The notes under the pieces: model-generated | What the model saw: the letters and a program-made list of their open reading frames with translations, nothing else | Databases searched by the model: none | Told to the model about the DNA's origin: nothing | In this document: positions 36,062-46,987 of the stretch, one piece after another | Layout: every line of letters begins with the position of its first letter | How positions within the stretch are numbered: position 1 is the first letter of the stretch | From: Chara braunii | Taxonomy: Eukaryota; Streptophyta; Charophyceae; Charales; Characeae | Reading direction: 5' to 3' | DNA: 64,000 nt | Assembly (NCBI GenBank): GCA_003427395.1 | Contig: BFEA01000746.1 | Location: 138,343-202,342 of the forward strand | Position numbers and translations under genes: made by a program

Positions 36062-36349
36062 AGTCCATGACTATCAGGTGGTTAGATAAACAGGTCGCTC
36101 GCCGACGGGTTGCATCTCGCACACGCAGACGCACAGAAACATGCGCACGCACATCGCATTGTGAAACATAAAACAGGTTATGGTGCTCATACAACACACA
36201 CACGCACACGCAAACACACACGCACGCATGCACATCGCCGCGTGTGTTTTGGTTTTGCCATTGAGACGATCGAAACACACAATCGGCGACGTCTTCGATG
36301 CAGCACACACGAGCAATCGTCCGATCGCAAGTAATATATTGCCTGGTCG

Positions 36350-36745
36350 CTTGGATGCGTTTGTGATCCAGACATTGTCGCCTCGTGCATTGATTAATCA
36401 TCCGTTTGGCAGATCAGGGGCGATGTTGTTGGGGCAGCTAACAGCATCTATCACCCGATCGCGAGTGGTCGGCTTGTGTTTGGTGATGGGTCGATTCATC
36501 ACGTGTGTGGTGTGCATATTGTCATGGATCAGATCGATCATCCGATCACGAGTGGTCTGAACACAGACGACAGAACGAACAACACACACGCGGTGATAAC
36601 GTCGACACGGCGGACACGATCAATCACCTGATCACGAGTGATCTCATCGTGTTTCGCGATTGGTCGATGGATGCGTTCGCTGTATCGACACTGCCACCGC
36701 GTGTTCCGATTGATCATCCATTGGGCAGATCGGCGGACGTGACAT
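36350..36745 (+). repeat. Diverged direct repeat, about 315 bp apart
   Basis: GGATGCGTT...GATTAATCATCCGTTTGGCAGATC near 36353-36416 matches GGATGCGTT...GATTGATCATCCATTGGGCAGATC near 36669-36730. Between them the word CGATC(G/A)CGAGTG(G/A)TC occurs three times. Confidence 0.65.
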
Positions 36746-36904
36746 TGGGATCAATCAGGATCAGTCGAGTGTGGCAAGATGAGGTTGAACACAGCACGAG
36801 CGCAATCGTTTTTGATACTTTCCTCGAACATCCACACACAAGCGCTATTCGGGGAATCGAAGTGGAAATTATGTCTCTCATCCCTGACCTCGCACGTTAG
36901 CGCG

Positions 36905-36966
36905 TATCTCCCCACACTCAATGTGCACGAACACACACACACGCGAACAAATATGCACAGACAGGC

Positions 36967-37017
<51 letters not shown>

Positions 37018-37225
37018 CACACACGCCGCCGCACGGCGCCCACACACATACGCCCCTCAAGCACAGACACGTGCACGATCCTGCCTCGCGCGTGTGGCAC
37101 ACACTTCATACGAACACGTACACAATGGAACACGCACTCGAACACACATGAAAACAATGAAGCACGCGCAAGCACACACTCGCACACAAACACACACACA
37201 CACACACGCCCACCGGCACACATGC
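36905..37225 (+). repeat. CA-rich microsatellite region
   Basis: Pure CA from about 36966 to 37023, flanked by imperfect ACAC-rich DNA. His/Thr-rich and Cys/Val-rich ORFs here are by-products of the repeat. Confidence 0.95.
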
Positions 37226-38710
37226 AGACACGACCTCTTTCGATCTGCGCAAGCATATCATCACAAAACCCGCCAACACCCGCGCAAATGCAAACATACG
37301 TCCCGGCTGCGTGCGCACTCACCGTGTGAAACTGTCGAGTTGAGATGAGCGCGAACCCCGACGTTAAACGTGACGGCACGTTGTCGACCTTTGGGTGTGT
37401 GCTTTGCGTTTGCGAGGGTGCTGCGTGGGGTGATGGTCGCGCCTTTCGAGTAAGAAGAGCAGTAGCAACGTCGAATATGACGTGGACAGCGACTTGGCAG
37501 GCGGAGGGACATGCGAGGGCATGTGGGGTGCGTCGGTGCCAGGAAACGATCGCCATTGTGACTGCAAGCGCGAAACCAACAACAACCAAACAGAAAACGG
37601 CGCGTGGCGTGTTGTTGCCTGGCGAATTGGGTAGTTCGGATCCCGGCGAACTACAACAATCATGCGCACTGCTCTCGCGAAAGCGGCAAACAGTTGCCGT
37701 CGCGCGGTCGCAGGGAGAGCACGTGCAGGTATGAAAACAGCGCATGATTGCTGTAGTTCGCCGGCATCCGAAGTTCCCTTTTCGGCAAGCTTTCACACGC
37801 GACTGTCAGCGTGCGACGAAGTTCGGATCCCGGCGCAGGGAGAGTGCGCGCAGGTGTGAAAACGCCCTGCCAGTTGTCAGCGTGCGACGAAGTTCGGATC
37901 CTGGCGGACTTGCGATCTCAAGCATGCGAAGTCGCAAGCTGCTAAGAGTCCTGGTTACATGACTGTTTTTTGGGGGGCGGTGCCGCAAATTTCAATGGGA
38001 CCCCAAGAAAAGCAAAGTGTTTCATGCTCCCGGTCGAACGCGGCAACCGATCTCAAGTTCGGATCCGGGCGGACTTCGTGGTTTGGGGTCGCGCTGCGCC
38101 CGATTTTGTTGTGGTGCGTCCACCACTACCCTTTCATCTGCGCGTGCTGTCGTACAACGACAACTTGAGAGCGGCAAAGCCTTCCTTCTGTGTGGCCAAG
38201 CATAGCGTTCCTTGTGTGCACCCGCTGGCGCTCCGTTCCACTGGCACCGACCGCGCAAAAACAGGTTCTTTGCTACTCCAGCACCGGCCAAATTCGGATC
38301 ATGGCGGACTTCAAGGGTCCGTGTGAATTTGACCGTTGTTTTCAACGGCTTGGACTTCTCCGTCTGTCTTCAATGCCGGCGGCCTGGTAGTACGCGAAAC
38401 TCCTCGCCTCGTGAGTTGGCCTGAAAGGGGTTTACTGGGGTGGACGAAGGCGTCACTGGCCGGGTCCATTTCAGGTGTGCCGTGGATCTTCGTTCATCGA
38501 CGCCCCAAAATGCGGTGCGCCCGAGCATCGCCTGCTTCTACGCAAACGCCATCCGCCCGTTCTAAATGCAGGCGAATCCACCAAGTTCGGATCCTGGCGG
38601 ACTTTGGGGGACGGCGCAAACCTAACCGTCCTTCGCATGATGCCTGGAGCTTCGAGTGTGAGTTGATTGCAAGAGGACTGTGGGTGCGAGAAATTGATCG
38701 CCCTCCGAAA

Positions 38711-38799
38711 TGCCCTTCAAGGGGTTTATGGGAGTTGCCGAAAATAAGGGACACGGTCGTTGTCACCGTCGGCAACCCCCACAAACCCCTTCAAGGGCA
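38711..38799. repeat. Hairpin in array unit 1
   Basis: Arms of about 31 bp: TGCCCTTCAAGGGGTTTATG onward, paired with its complement ending CCCCTTCAAGGGCA; loop about 27 bp. Confidence 0.9.
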
Positions 38800-39770
38800 T
38801 TTATGAAGGCAAGCAATTTTCCACATCCACGATCTGTGTTGCCCCCCAATGTTTTTGACCGTCGCGGTGTGCGGAGTCTTGTCGCAGACATGCTTGTGTT
38901 TCTGCGTGCTGTCCGGTTCGCGCTGTCGCACGTCGTCGTTCCCGGCGCGCGAATCGGGGGTTGCCTTCTGGACTGCCCGAATCAATGTTTGGAAGGGTCG
39001 AAGGGGGGATCTTTCATCCTTTTGTACATTTTTCTTGTCTGCGCTGTGGAGATGTCGGAGTTCGATAAGCTCTTGCACTAGTGCCTGTGAATGGAACACC
39101 GCACGAGCTCGCTTGGACGATGGTGAGAATCGGTGTTTATAGGGGTCAGTTTGGGGTCGCGCTGCGCCCTATTGTGTGCTAGTGCATCCACCACTACCCT
39201 TTCTTCTGCACGTGCTATCGTTCACCAACAAGCGTTCCTTCAGTGCACCCAATGACGCTACCTTCCACTGACACAGGCCGCGCGAAAACAGGTTCCTTGC
39301 TATTCTGGCACCCGCCAAATTCGGATCCCGGCAGACTTTGAGGCTCCGCGAAAATCTGACCGTTGTTTTCAACAGCTTGGACTTCCCGTTCCATCTTCGA
39401 TGTCGGCGGCCTGGTAGTGCGCAAAAGTGCTCACCTTGTGAGTACCCCTGAAAGGGGTTTATTGGGGTTGACGACGCTGTCACTGGCCGGGTCCATTTCC
39501 GGTGTGTCGTGGATCTTCGTTCATCGCCGCCCCCAAATGCAGTGCGGCCGAGCATCGCCTGCTTCTGTGCGAAAGCCATCCACCCATTCCAATACCTGCA
39601 GCCTCGCGAAAACCTGTTACTCGATGCAGGCAAATCCACCAAGTTCGGATCCTGGCGGACTTCGAGGATCGGCGCAAATCTATCTGTCATTCGCATGACG
39701 CCTGGAGCTTCGAGTGTGAGTTGATTGCGATAGGACTGCGGGTGCGAGAAATCGATCGCCCTCTGAATAG

Positions 39771-39855
39771 CCCTTGAAGGGGTTCATGGGGGTTGCCGAA
39801 AATAAGGGACACGACCGTTGTCGCAGTCGGCAACCCCAATAAACCCCTTCAAGGG
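39771..39855. repeat. Hairpin in array unit 2
   Basis: Same structure as in unit 1: CCCTTGAAGGGGTTCATGGG arm and its complement, loop AAATAAGGGACACG.... Confidence 0.9.
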
Positions 39856-40821
39856 CATTTCAGAAGGCGAGCAATTTTTCGCGCCCTCGATCTTTGTTGC
39901 CCCCCAAAGGTTTTGGCCGTCACGGTGCGAGGAGTATTGTTGCAAACATGCTTGTGTTTCTGCGTGCTGCGCGGTTCGCGCTGTCTCCCGTCGACGTTCC
40001 AGGCGCGCGAGTCGGGGGTCGCCTTCTCGACTGGCCGAATCAATGTTTGGAAGGGTTGCAGGGGGGATCTTTCATCCATTTCTGCATTTTTCTTGTATGC
40101 GCTGTGAAGATGTCGGAGTTCGATAAGCTCTTGCACTAGTGAATGGAACACCGCACGCGCTCGCTTAGACGATGGTGAGAATCGGTGTTTATAGGGGTCA
40201 GTTTGGGGTCGCGCTGCGCCCTATTGTGTGCTAGTGCATCCACCACTACCCTTTCTTCTATGAGTGCTATCGTTCACCAACAAGCATTCCTTCAGTGCAC
40301 CCAATGACGCTACCTTCCACTGACACAGGCCGCGCGAAAACAGGTTCCTTGCTATTCCGGCACCCGCCAAATTCGGATCCCGGCGGACTTTGAGGCTCCG
40401 CGAAAATCTAACCGTTGTTTTCAACAGCTTGGACTTCCCGTTCCGTCTTCGATGCCGGCGGCCTGGTAGTGCGCAAAAGTGCTCGCCTTATGAGTTGCCC
40501 TGAAAGGGGTTTATAAGGGTTGATGACGCTGTCACTGGCCGGGTCCATTTCCGGCGTGCCGTGAATCTTCGTTCATCGCCGCCCCCAAATGCGGTGCGGC
40601 CGAGCATCGCCTGCTTCTGTGCGAAAACCAACCACCCGTTCCAATACCTGCAGCCGCGCAAAAACCTGTTACTCGATGCAGGGAAATCCACCAAGTTCGG
40701 ATCTTGGCGGACTTTGAGGATCGGCGCAAATCTATCCGTCGTTTGCATGACGCCTGGAGCTTCGAGTGTGAGTTGATTGCGATAGGACTGCGGGTGTGAG
40801 AAATTGATCGCCCTCTGAATA

Positions 40822-40908
40822 GCCCTTGAAGGGGTTCATGGGGGTTGCCGAAAATAAGGGACACGGCCGTTGTCGCAGTCGGCAACCCCCATAAACCCCT
40901 TCAAGGGT
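40822..40908. repeat. Hairpin in array unit 3
   Basis: Same structure; the arms keep pairing despite base changes in one arm (TTCATG against CATAAA leaves one mismatch). Confidence 0.9.
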
Positions 40909-41912
40909 ATTTCAGAAGGCGAGCAATTTTTCGCGCCCTCGATCTTTGTTGCCCCCCAAAGGTTTTGGCCGTCGCGGTGTGAGGAGTATTGCCGCAGACA
41001 TGCTTGTGTTTCTGCGTGCTGCGCGGTTCGCGCTGTCTCCCGTCGACGTTCCAGGCGCGCGAGTCGGGAGTCGCCTTCTCGACTGGCCGAATCAATGTCT
41101 GGAAGGGTTGCAAGGGGGATCTTTCATCCATTTATGCATTTTACTTGTCTGCGCATTGGAGATGTCTGAGTTCGATAAGCTCTTGCACTAGTGAATGGAA
41201 CACCGCACGCGCTCGCTTAGACGATGGTGAGAATCGATGTTTATAAGGGTAAGTTTGGGGTTGCGCTGCGCCGAATTGTATGGTGGTGCATCCACCACTA
41301 CCCTTTGTTTTGCGAGTGCTTTCGTTAAACGACAGCACAACCTTCCTTTTGTGCGCCCAAACATGGAGTTCCTTGTGTGCACCCACTGGCGCTCCCTTCC
41401 ACTAACACCGGCCGCGCGAAAACAGGTTCCTCGCTACTCCACCACCCGCCAAATTCGGATCCCGGCGAACTTTGAGGCTCCGCGTGAATCTGTCAGTTGT
41501 TTTCAACAGCTTGGACTTCCCAGTCCGTCTTCGGTGCCGGCGTCCTGGTAGTGCGCGACATAGCTTGCCTTGTGAATTGCCCTAAAAGGGGTTTATTGGG
41601 GTTGACGACGGTGTCAGTGGCGGGGTCCATTTGCGGTATGTCGTCGATCTTCGTTGCCCTCCAATAAAAGCAATCGTCGCGATGAGTGTGGTTTAGTCGC
41701 TGTCATGCTTCTGCCACGGCGTGCTTTGCGGTTCGCGGAGTAGGGTGTCGACATTGCGAAGGCGCTGCAGTGTCGAAGCCGCGTGGGCTGCAAAGGCTTT
41801 GAGTCCCAGCACACAACTTCCGAATCGACGTGCAGTTACTCGGGGTTTGCGGGGGTCGGCTGAGGGTTATTAAGCCATGTTTTCTTTTGTCTCCTGCCTC
41901 TCCTAGCCTTCC

Positions 41913-41960
41913 GTTCGTTATGACGATTGGCCGACAGTTCGTTATGACGATTGGCCGACA
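41913..41960 (+). repeat. Two tandem copies of a 24-bp unit
   Basis: GTTCGTTATGACGATTGG plus CCGACA, twice head to tail. Confidence 0.95.
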
Positions 41961-41965
41961 GTCTG

Positions 41966-43020
41966 TTCACTGCGACCCGTTGATAACCGGTTGGCCATCG
42001 ATTCGAAATCTGCGAAGTTTGAATCCCGACGGACTTCTGTGGTCCTCGACAGTTCGGTCGTCCCTTGCGCACGTCTTACTCCTCATAGGACACGTCCTGC
42101 TGGGCGAAACAGACAAACAAAAATGTGTCGATAAATTAACAACAAAGATTCACGCCTGGCCCATGGAGTGTCCGGCCCATAACCAAATATAGCCGACCAC
42201 TTGCAGGCAGCGCGGGGTAGACATCTATTAATGTGGGCCGTGTTACAGGCTTCCTCATAAAGACTCACCATGCATGAGTTCGCAAACTATCGAAGCGATG
42301 GCATGTTATATGTTGTCCATACTGTCGTGGCCCTCGGCGTTATCGAGGGTCTCATTCGACACTCAAGTGTCGGTTGACACGCGCCTTGAGGGACTTGCCT
42401 CTCGACGCTAAACAACCGCCAAGACGGTTGCAGTACCTACCCTCTTCAGCTACCTGTGGGAGCGACGGGTGGGCGGGCCAAGGCCCTTTGTAGCAGTTGA
42501 GTTCCATCTGCGGAGGCCTTTAAAAAGGTCAAGGGGTTAAACTTTGGCAGCTGCTACAGACTTCAACGTCCAACTACAAAACTATAAAAAGCAAAAAGGG
42601 GAGGGGTGTCTCCGTTTTGTACTGGGGCAATTCTGAGCGCCGGAGTCGATGCAAGAAAAATTTCGCTTCCCTTCGGCACATGCATTCCAGGCATTCATAG
42701 GACTTCGATCTCTGCCGAGTTCGGATGTTAGCGCACTTCGCATGTCGAGGTTTGTGAAATTGTCCGTGCCACCCAACTGTCAGACCACGCCTTCCATGTG
42801 CGGCAATTTGGCTGCAGTGGTTGTGATCGCCGTCAGACAAGCTCGCCCAGTTTTGCTGCTGCGCGGGGAATCGGCTCTGGGGAGGGGGGGGGGGGGGTAG
42901 CCCTTACTTCTATAGTAATCATGCTTACAGTTTGCTCCGCTGTTTTGTAGGGTGTGGGCACGAATTGGAATGACCCGTTCAATCCGTACAAGAGAGCTTA
43001 ATCGATTACGCTGACGGAAA
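41966..43020. other. No gene recognised
   Basis: Contains two diverged palindromes (near 42014 and 42717) and a short poly-G run at about 42887-42897. No convincing ORF. The left border of the element carrying the 43-47 kb genes should lie here, but I could not find inverted ends. Confidence 0.4.
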
Positions 43021-43962
43021 TTGCATCCGTTGCACCGACGGTTACATGACGACGCCAAAGACGGTTGGGCGAACGGCCACATGAACCGGGCTATGGAAAC
43101 TGAACAAGCCGTCGACTTGCGTTACCAGCTACAACACCTGGAATTGGCCCCGACGACCTCTTCGGACAGTTCGCCGTTCCCACAGCCCTCTTCGGACAGT
43201 TCGTCGTTCCAACAGTCCGCTGCAACTTTTCCCAGAAAATGGAATCTCGCTTTTCGTGAGAGCTTTGGAGGTTGCATCCAACTGCCTACAGAATTGGCAA
43301 CAATGTCCGCGGGCAAAGAACCGTCTACCTCCCGGATCGAGTTCCACATTCCTCGAGAGGTGAACCCCACAGCTTCGGCGCACAGCAGTTGCGTGCGGAT
43401 GGGTGTTTCTTACGCATCGTCTGATGACGAGAGTGAGTCGTTGGTGGCCACTGATTACTCGTCTGGACCACAGTCCTCTTCCAGTTGACCTTTGCTTCAC
43501 GCTAGCTCCAGTAGTACGAAGTTGGTTGCCACCGACTACTCTTCGGAGGAACTTTTCACAGCAAAGGCGAGTCCAACGCAAGTGCAAAGTGCTGATGCGA
43601 TTCCAATTGAGAGTCAGTCTGGGTCGGAAGCGTCTGGCAGGGGTGATGCAGAGAGAAGGGCGATATTGCAGATTTTGCCCGCACCTCTGCCAGGCGAAAG
43701 ACGAAGGTAGCTTAGACAAGGACTGTACAGTAAGAGTCCGATAGAGCGAGCTGAGTGGTGGATGAAAAGTATTATGGATTTCACAGTGAACGAGGGTGGA
43801 CAGAGACGTGTCCGCCCTGTGGAGTTGGAACATTCGCTGTGCGTCAAGGCGTACTACAATGTACTCGGTGTCTCGCGTAATACATTTTACAGCTACAAAA
43901 AGCGTTTCGACAATGGTTACGTGCGTTCCGAGCATGGCCTGACGGGGGAAACCAACCAGTAA
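43021..43962 (+). pseudogene. N-terminal part of the transposase-like gene
   Basis: One frame with a TGA near 43488 and a TAG near 43710. It starts with a Ser-rich, low-complexity half (repeats of SSDSS and VATDYSS). The last 70 codons contain LCVKAYYNVLGVSRNTFYSY, which looks like a helix-turn-helix or the conserved block that precedes the core in this family. It joins the core at 43964 by a frameshift. Confidence 0.55.
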
Positions 43963-43963
43963 A

Positions 43964-45235
43964 ATGGTCATCATGCTTGCCAGCATGAGAACGTTCATCG
44001 AGTGTCATACGGATAGCATGCCGAATGAGGTGGCTAACGAAGGTGGGGTTTCCAGACCGAAGCTTCGACTCCCGGCTGCTTTCACGAAGCGATTAATTTA
44101 TGAGTCCATCAAATCATACTTTTTGGCCGCTGGCCTCGCTGTCGTGTCTGAGTCCAACTTTTATAAATTATGGCGGAAACACTTTTTTCACGTTTCCCTC
44201 ACGCACTCTAACACGTTCACGAAGTGCGTTGTATGTCATGAGTTGAAGGAACGTATACAATATGCTGCTCTTCATCGAGATCGAGAACAAGCTCGAGAGG
44301 ATATGAAAGCTCACCAAAGGAGGCAAGTTGAACACAGATTGGACTATAGTCGAGCGAAAACTGATTCGATGGTCTGTCCAGACGAGCGTTTGTGTGTCAT
44401 CATTGACGGCATGGATCAGGATAAAACAATTATCCCCCATATTGGTCAGGCAAACTACTCGAAAGCACTTAGGCACGAGATGATGATGAAGACAAATCTG
44501 GCAGGCGTCATTGCACACGGTAGAGACCCTAGTATATATGTATACACGTGGTTTCCGTATTTCAAACACGATTCGAACACGGTCACTACTTATGTTATGA
44601 GAACCCTTGTCGAAATTCAAGGGAGCGGGATGCCGCTGCCACGATGTTTGCGCATTCAAGCGGATAACTGTTGGCGGGAAAACAAGAACAAGTACATATG
44701 TGCGATGACTGCACTGTTGGTTAAGTTCAAAGTTTTCGAAGAGGTAGAAATAGGTTTCATGCTGGTGGGACACACCCATACAGACGTTGACGCTACTTTC
44801 AGCGTTTTCTCGAAGAAATTGAAAGACATAGACGTTTATATTATGGACGAGTTTTTCGAGCTCATAGAGCAATCACACAAAAAGCCTCCCAAATGTATTT
44901 TCCTCGATACGATGGAAGATTGGATTAGTATAGTAGACCCGTGCGTTGCGTCAGGCATTACCGGTATTTCGAAACCGCACTTGCTTGAATTTTTTATGGT
45001 TGGAGATAATCCGGGCATGTTGTACAAGGAGTTTTGCGATGACGACGAATGGTTGCCCGAGGAAGGTCCGATTTATTGGTTCAATCAAAACCCCAATGAG
45101 AGCTATGCAGGTCCTTCGTGGCCGTTTGACCCGCCTCATGTGCAACCTCTTCCTCGAAATGACTATTTGAATGACAAAAATGGTGTTGTTCGATTCTGCG
45201 AGTTACGTGGTGCACTTACAATGACCATGAGGTGA
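43964..45235 (+). CDS. Putative transposase-like core protein (DUF7869-like)
   Basis: 423 open codons. Visible blocks: FTKCVVCHELKERIQYA (a CxxC pair), LCVIIDGMDQDKTIIPH, the central LRIQADNCWRENKNKYICAM, and GFMLVGHTHTDVDATFSVFS. Conserved acidic residues in IIDGMDQ, QADN and HTHTDVD suggest an RNase H-like or metal-binding active site. I recall this block order from a eukaryotic family annotated DUF7869 and linked to transposons, but the name is from memory. The true N-terminus is upstream in another frame and the C-terminus continues at 45232, so this is the intact middle of a damaged gene. Base composition is less GC-rich than the DNA to the left. Confidence 0.55.
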   Translation: MVIMLASMRTFIECHTDSMPNEVANEGGVSRPKLRLPAAFTKRLIYESIKSYFLAAGLAVVSESNFYKLWRKHFFHVSLTHSNTFTKCVVCHELKERIQYAALHRDREQAREDMKAHQRRQVEHRLDYSRAKTDSMVCPDERLCVIIDGMDQDKTIIPHIGQANYSKALRHEMMMKTNLAGVIAHGRDPSIYVYTWFPYFKHDSNTVTTYVMRTLVEIQGSGMPLPRCLRIQADNCWRENKNKYICAMTALLVKFKVFEEVEIGFMLVGHTHTDVDATFSVFSKKLKDIDVYIMDEFFELIEQSHKKPPKCIFLDTMEDWISIVDPCVASGITGISKPHLLEFFMVGDNPGMLYKEFCDDDEWLPEEGPIYWFNQNPNESYAGPSWPFDPPHVQPLPRNDYLNDKNGVVRFCELRGALTMTMR

Positions 45236-45885
45236 GTAGGAGAGAAAGAGCTTTGTGTTACTGGAAGGAGGTTATCAAACATGGCGATGAGATCATCGCA
45301 AACGGGTTGTCCTCACAACCTCAAGAAAGTTTCTGGCCACGACCACGGCTGCTCGAAAGCGATCAACAACCTTCTCCTCGCAGTGTCAACATCGACGACA
45401 GGGAACCCCTGTTTGTTGGACGAAAAAAAAATCGCCCGAAGACTAGTTTCGATCCCCTCGTGCATGTCGACGTGGGCACTTTTCTTATCCTTCGCCCCTC
45501 CGACGATGATCTGTCCAGCGGTGTGCCAATCTGGGTGGGCAAAGCTCTTTCTCGGGTGGTTGTTTATTATAATTCGCATAATTATAATCAAGTGTTAGTG
45601 GAATATTGGGTGCCGACTGGGAGAGCTAAGTCGCTCGAACAACTGTATGAGAACGCATGGGAAAAACGATGGAAAATGACTGAGCAGACACAATGGCAGG
45701 ATGCTGACTCGATCGTTTTTGGTTGGGAGAGACCGGTCCAAGGTACAAGACCATTCACGACTGGACTTGTCATTCCTTCCAGTGTTCGACTGAATGCTGG
45801 AGCTGCACTTCTAGATCTGAGTCCTTCTTGTGAAGGGAGTGCAGATGGAGGGGACAAGGGCGACGAGTGCACGTCCGCCGGATAA
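45232..45885 (+). pseudogene. C-terminal part of the transposase-like gene
   Basis: Open from the overlap with the core ORF, in another frame. Contains RERALCYWKEVIKHGDEI, then VGTFLILRPSDDD, PIWVGKALSRVVVYY and VLVEYWVPTGR, a small beta-rich module that could be BAH- or SH3-like. The overlap at 45220-45240 could be a frameshift or a retained intron, since AG|GTGAGTAG there fits a splice donor. Confidence 0.5.
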
Positions 45886-46126
45886 AGTGAGGGAGTGAGA
45901 TTTTAGAAAATAACTGTTTGGATGAACGATAATTCAGAAGGGATTATATTATTTTTGCGATGATTCTGCGTGGCGAATTTTGTCGACGATCCACAGTTAA
46001 ATTTTTTAAAATGGTTGGTGATGGTTCAACAATTTCCGAAGTTAAGTTTATCATGAAGGCGATTTTCTACTATTTCCACATTTCATTTTCATTTGTGTTT
46101 GCATTATGTCTTGTGTAGGGAGTGCG

Positions 46127-46987
46127 ACAGGATTCATGGACCATCGGCATGATTATGCATGTCCCAATCACCCTTGTGCATGCGGATTTCGTGGTTCGGG
46201 AGGCGATACCGAAAACGACCCGTGGATGACCGTCGTCCCCTTCTTTGACAAGCCTATCGATGCGTGGTCCGAGGCAGAATGAGATAGAGCCATCTTGGCA
46301 AGGAAATGCTCATGGCATAAGGACTACAAATTTGCTTCCGCGATGGAGTGGGGAAGTCTGATCAAAGTACCTCATTATGCCATTGGTGTCAGACAACTTC
46401 CGTCCCTGCGCGCCTCGCTCAAGCATGAAGAGAATAATCGGTTTTACCTTCGCCTAGACAACGTAACGAGGTCACCTCGGGTGTGGTGTGCGGACTTGAA
46501 ACAAGAGTTGTTCAACTGTGCATCCTACAATCCGTTTTTGGAAGTATATCCGCTGCGTGGTGCCGGGTTACAGCCAAAAGATGTGTCATATTGTTGCGTA
46601 CGGTTGTCTGTGGCCGGTTCCGACTTCTGCAGAGTATTGTGTGTGGCATGTTCAAACCGAAAGCGGACTTTGGTAGACGCTGTAGTGCTAGTTTCTTGCA
46701 ACAACCTTAGAATTTATGGTTGCAACATGGGGAGTTTGCGCCTTCTGTACGAGAACGGACAATCCGATTTGGAGATTGCCAGTCGAATTGATGAGGTTCA
46801 TAAGTGGCATGAGGTAGAGCAAGTGACATGTTGTGTGCGTGACGCCATCGGTAAGTTCTTGGCAGGTGTCTGTAGGTTTGTAAAGATGAAGTACATTTCG
46901 GTGTTCTCGAGGGTGGCGACGAAGGGACAACCACAAACTCTTGTTTTCGGGTCGTCTATGAATGCCTTATACGGGTTTTGGTTCTAA
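46127..46987 (+). pseudogene. Conserved unknown ORF next to the transposase
   Basis: Reads ENDPWMTVVP, then a TGA after AWSEAE, then KDYKFASAMEWGSLIKV, KQELFNCASYN, YPLRGAGLQPKDVSYCCVRL, GSDFCRVLCVACSNRK, LVDAVVLVS and VFGSSMNALYGFWF to a stop at 46987. From 46295 the frame is open for 230 codons. It is the paralogue of the minus-strand ORF at 33.8-32.9 kb. It is in the same direction as the transposase-like gene, 240 bp behind it, so it is probably the second gene of the same element. Function unknown; no domain recognised. Confidence 0.65.

Larger units (their letters stand above)
38081..41665 (+). repeat. Tandem array, 1.05-kb unit, 3.4 copies
   Basis: The unit start GTTTGGGGT(C/T)GCGCTGCGCC occurs at 38081, 39149, 40201 and 41253: spacings 1068, 1052 and 1052. 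Every unit ends with ACGATGGTGAGAATCG.TGTTTATA. Units 2 and 3 are the most alike; the last is partial. Each full unit has two 24-bp palindrome copies and a 90-bp hairpin. ORFs of about 100 codons appear in the same place in each unit on both strands, but their proteins drift freely, so I read the array as satellite-like. Confidence 0.92.
24915..42740. repeat. Dispersed 24-bp interrupted palindrome, more than 40 copies
   Basis: Arms GAAGTTCG and CGAACTTC flank an 8-bp spacer, CCGGGATC (or its complement). Exact or near-exact copies include 26433, 26643, 31771, 32099, 32402, 34394, 34633, 35019, 35413 and 38054; many diverged copies lie between, and two occur in each 1.05-kb unit at 38-41.6 kb. 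Both orientations occur; in 34.1-35.5 kb they alternate. A common variant has CGGACTTC as the second arm. I noticed none in 1-24 kb or 43-64 kb apart from the related array at 22.6-23.3 kb. The consensus has no stop in any of its six frames and is a multiple of three long. Confidence 0.9.

Noticed and set aside
36779-37796. His/Thr-rich and Cys/Val-rich ORFs
   Set aside because: Products of CA repeats on either strand.
38849-41246. Family of about 100-codon proteins in the 1.05-kb array
   Set aside because: ORFs exist on both strands at the same places and their amino acids drift freely between units, as expected for non-coding satellite DNA.
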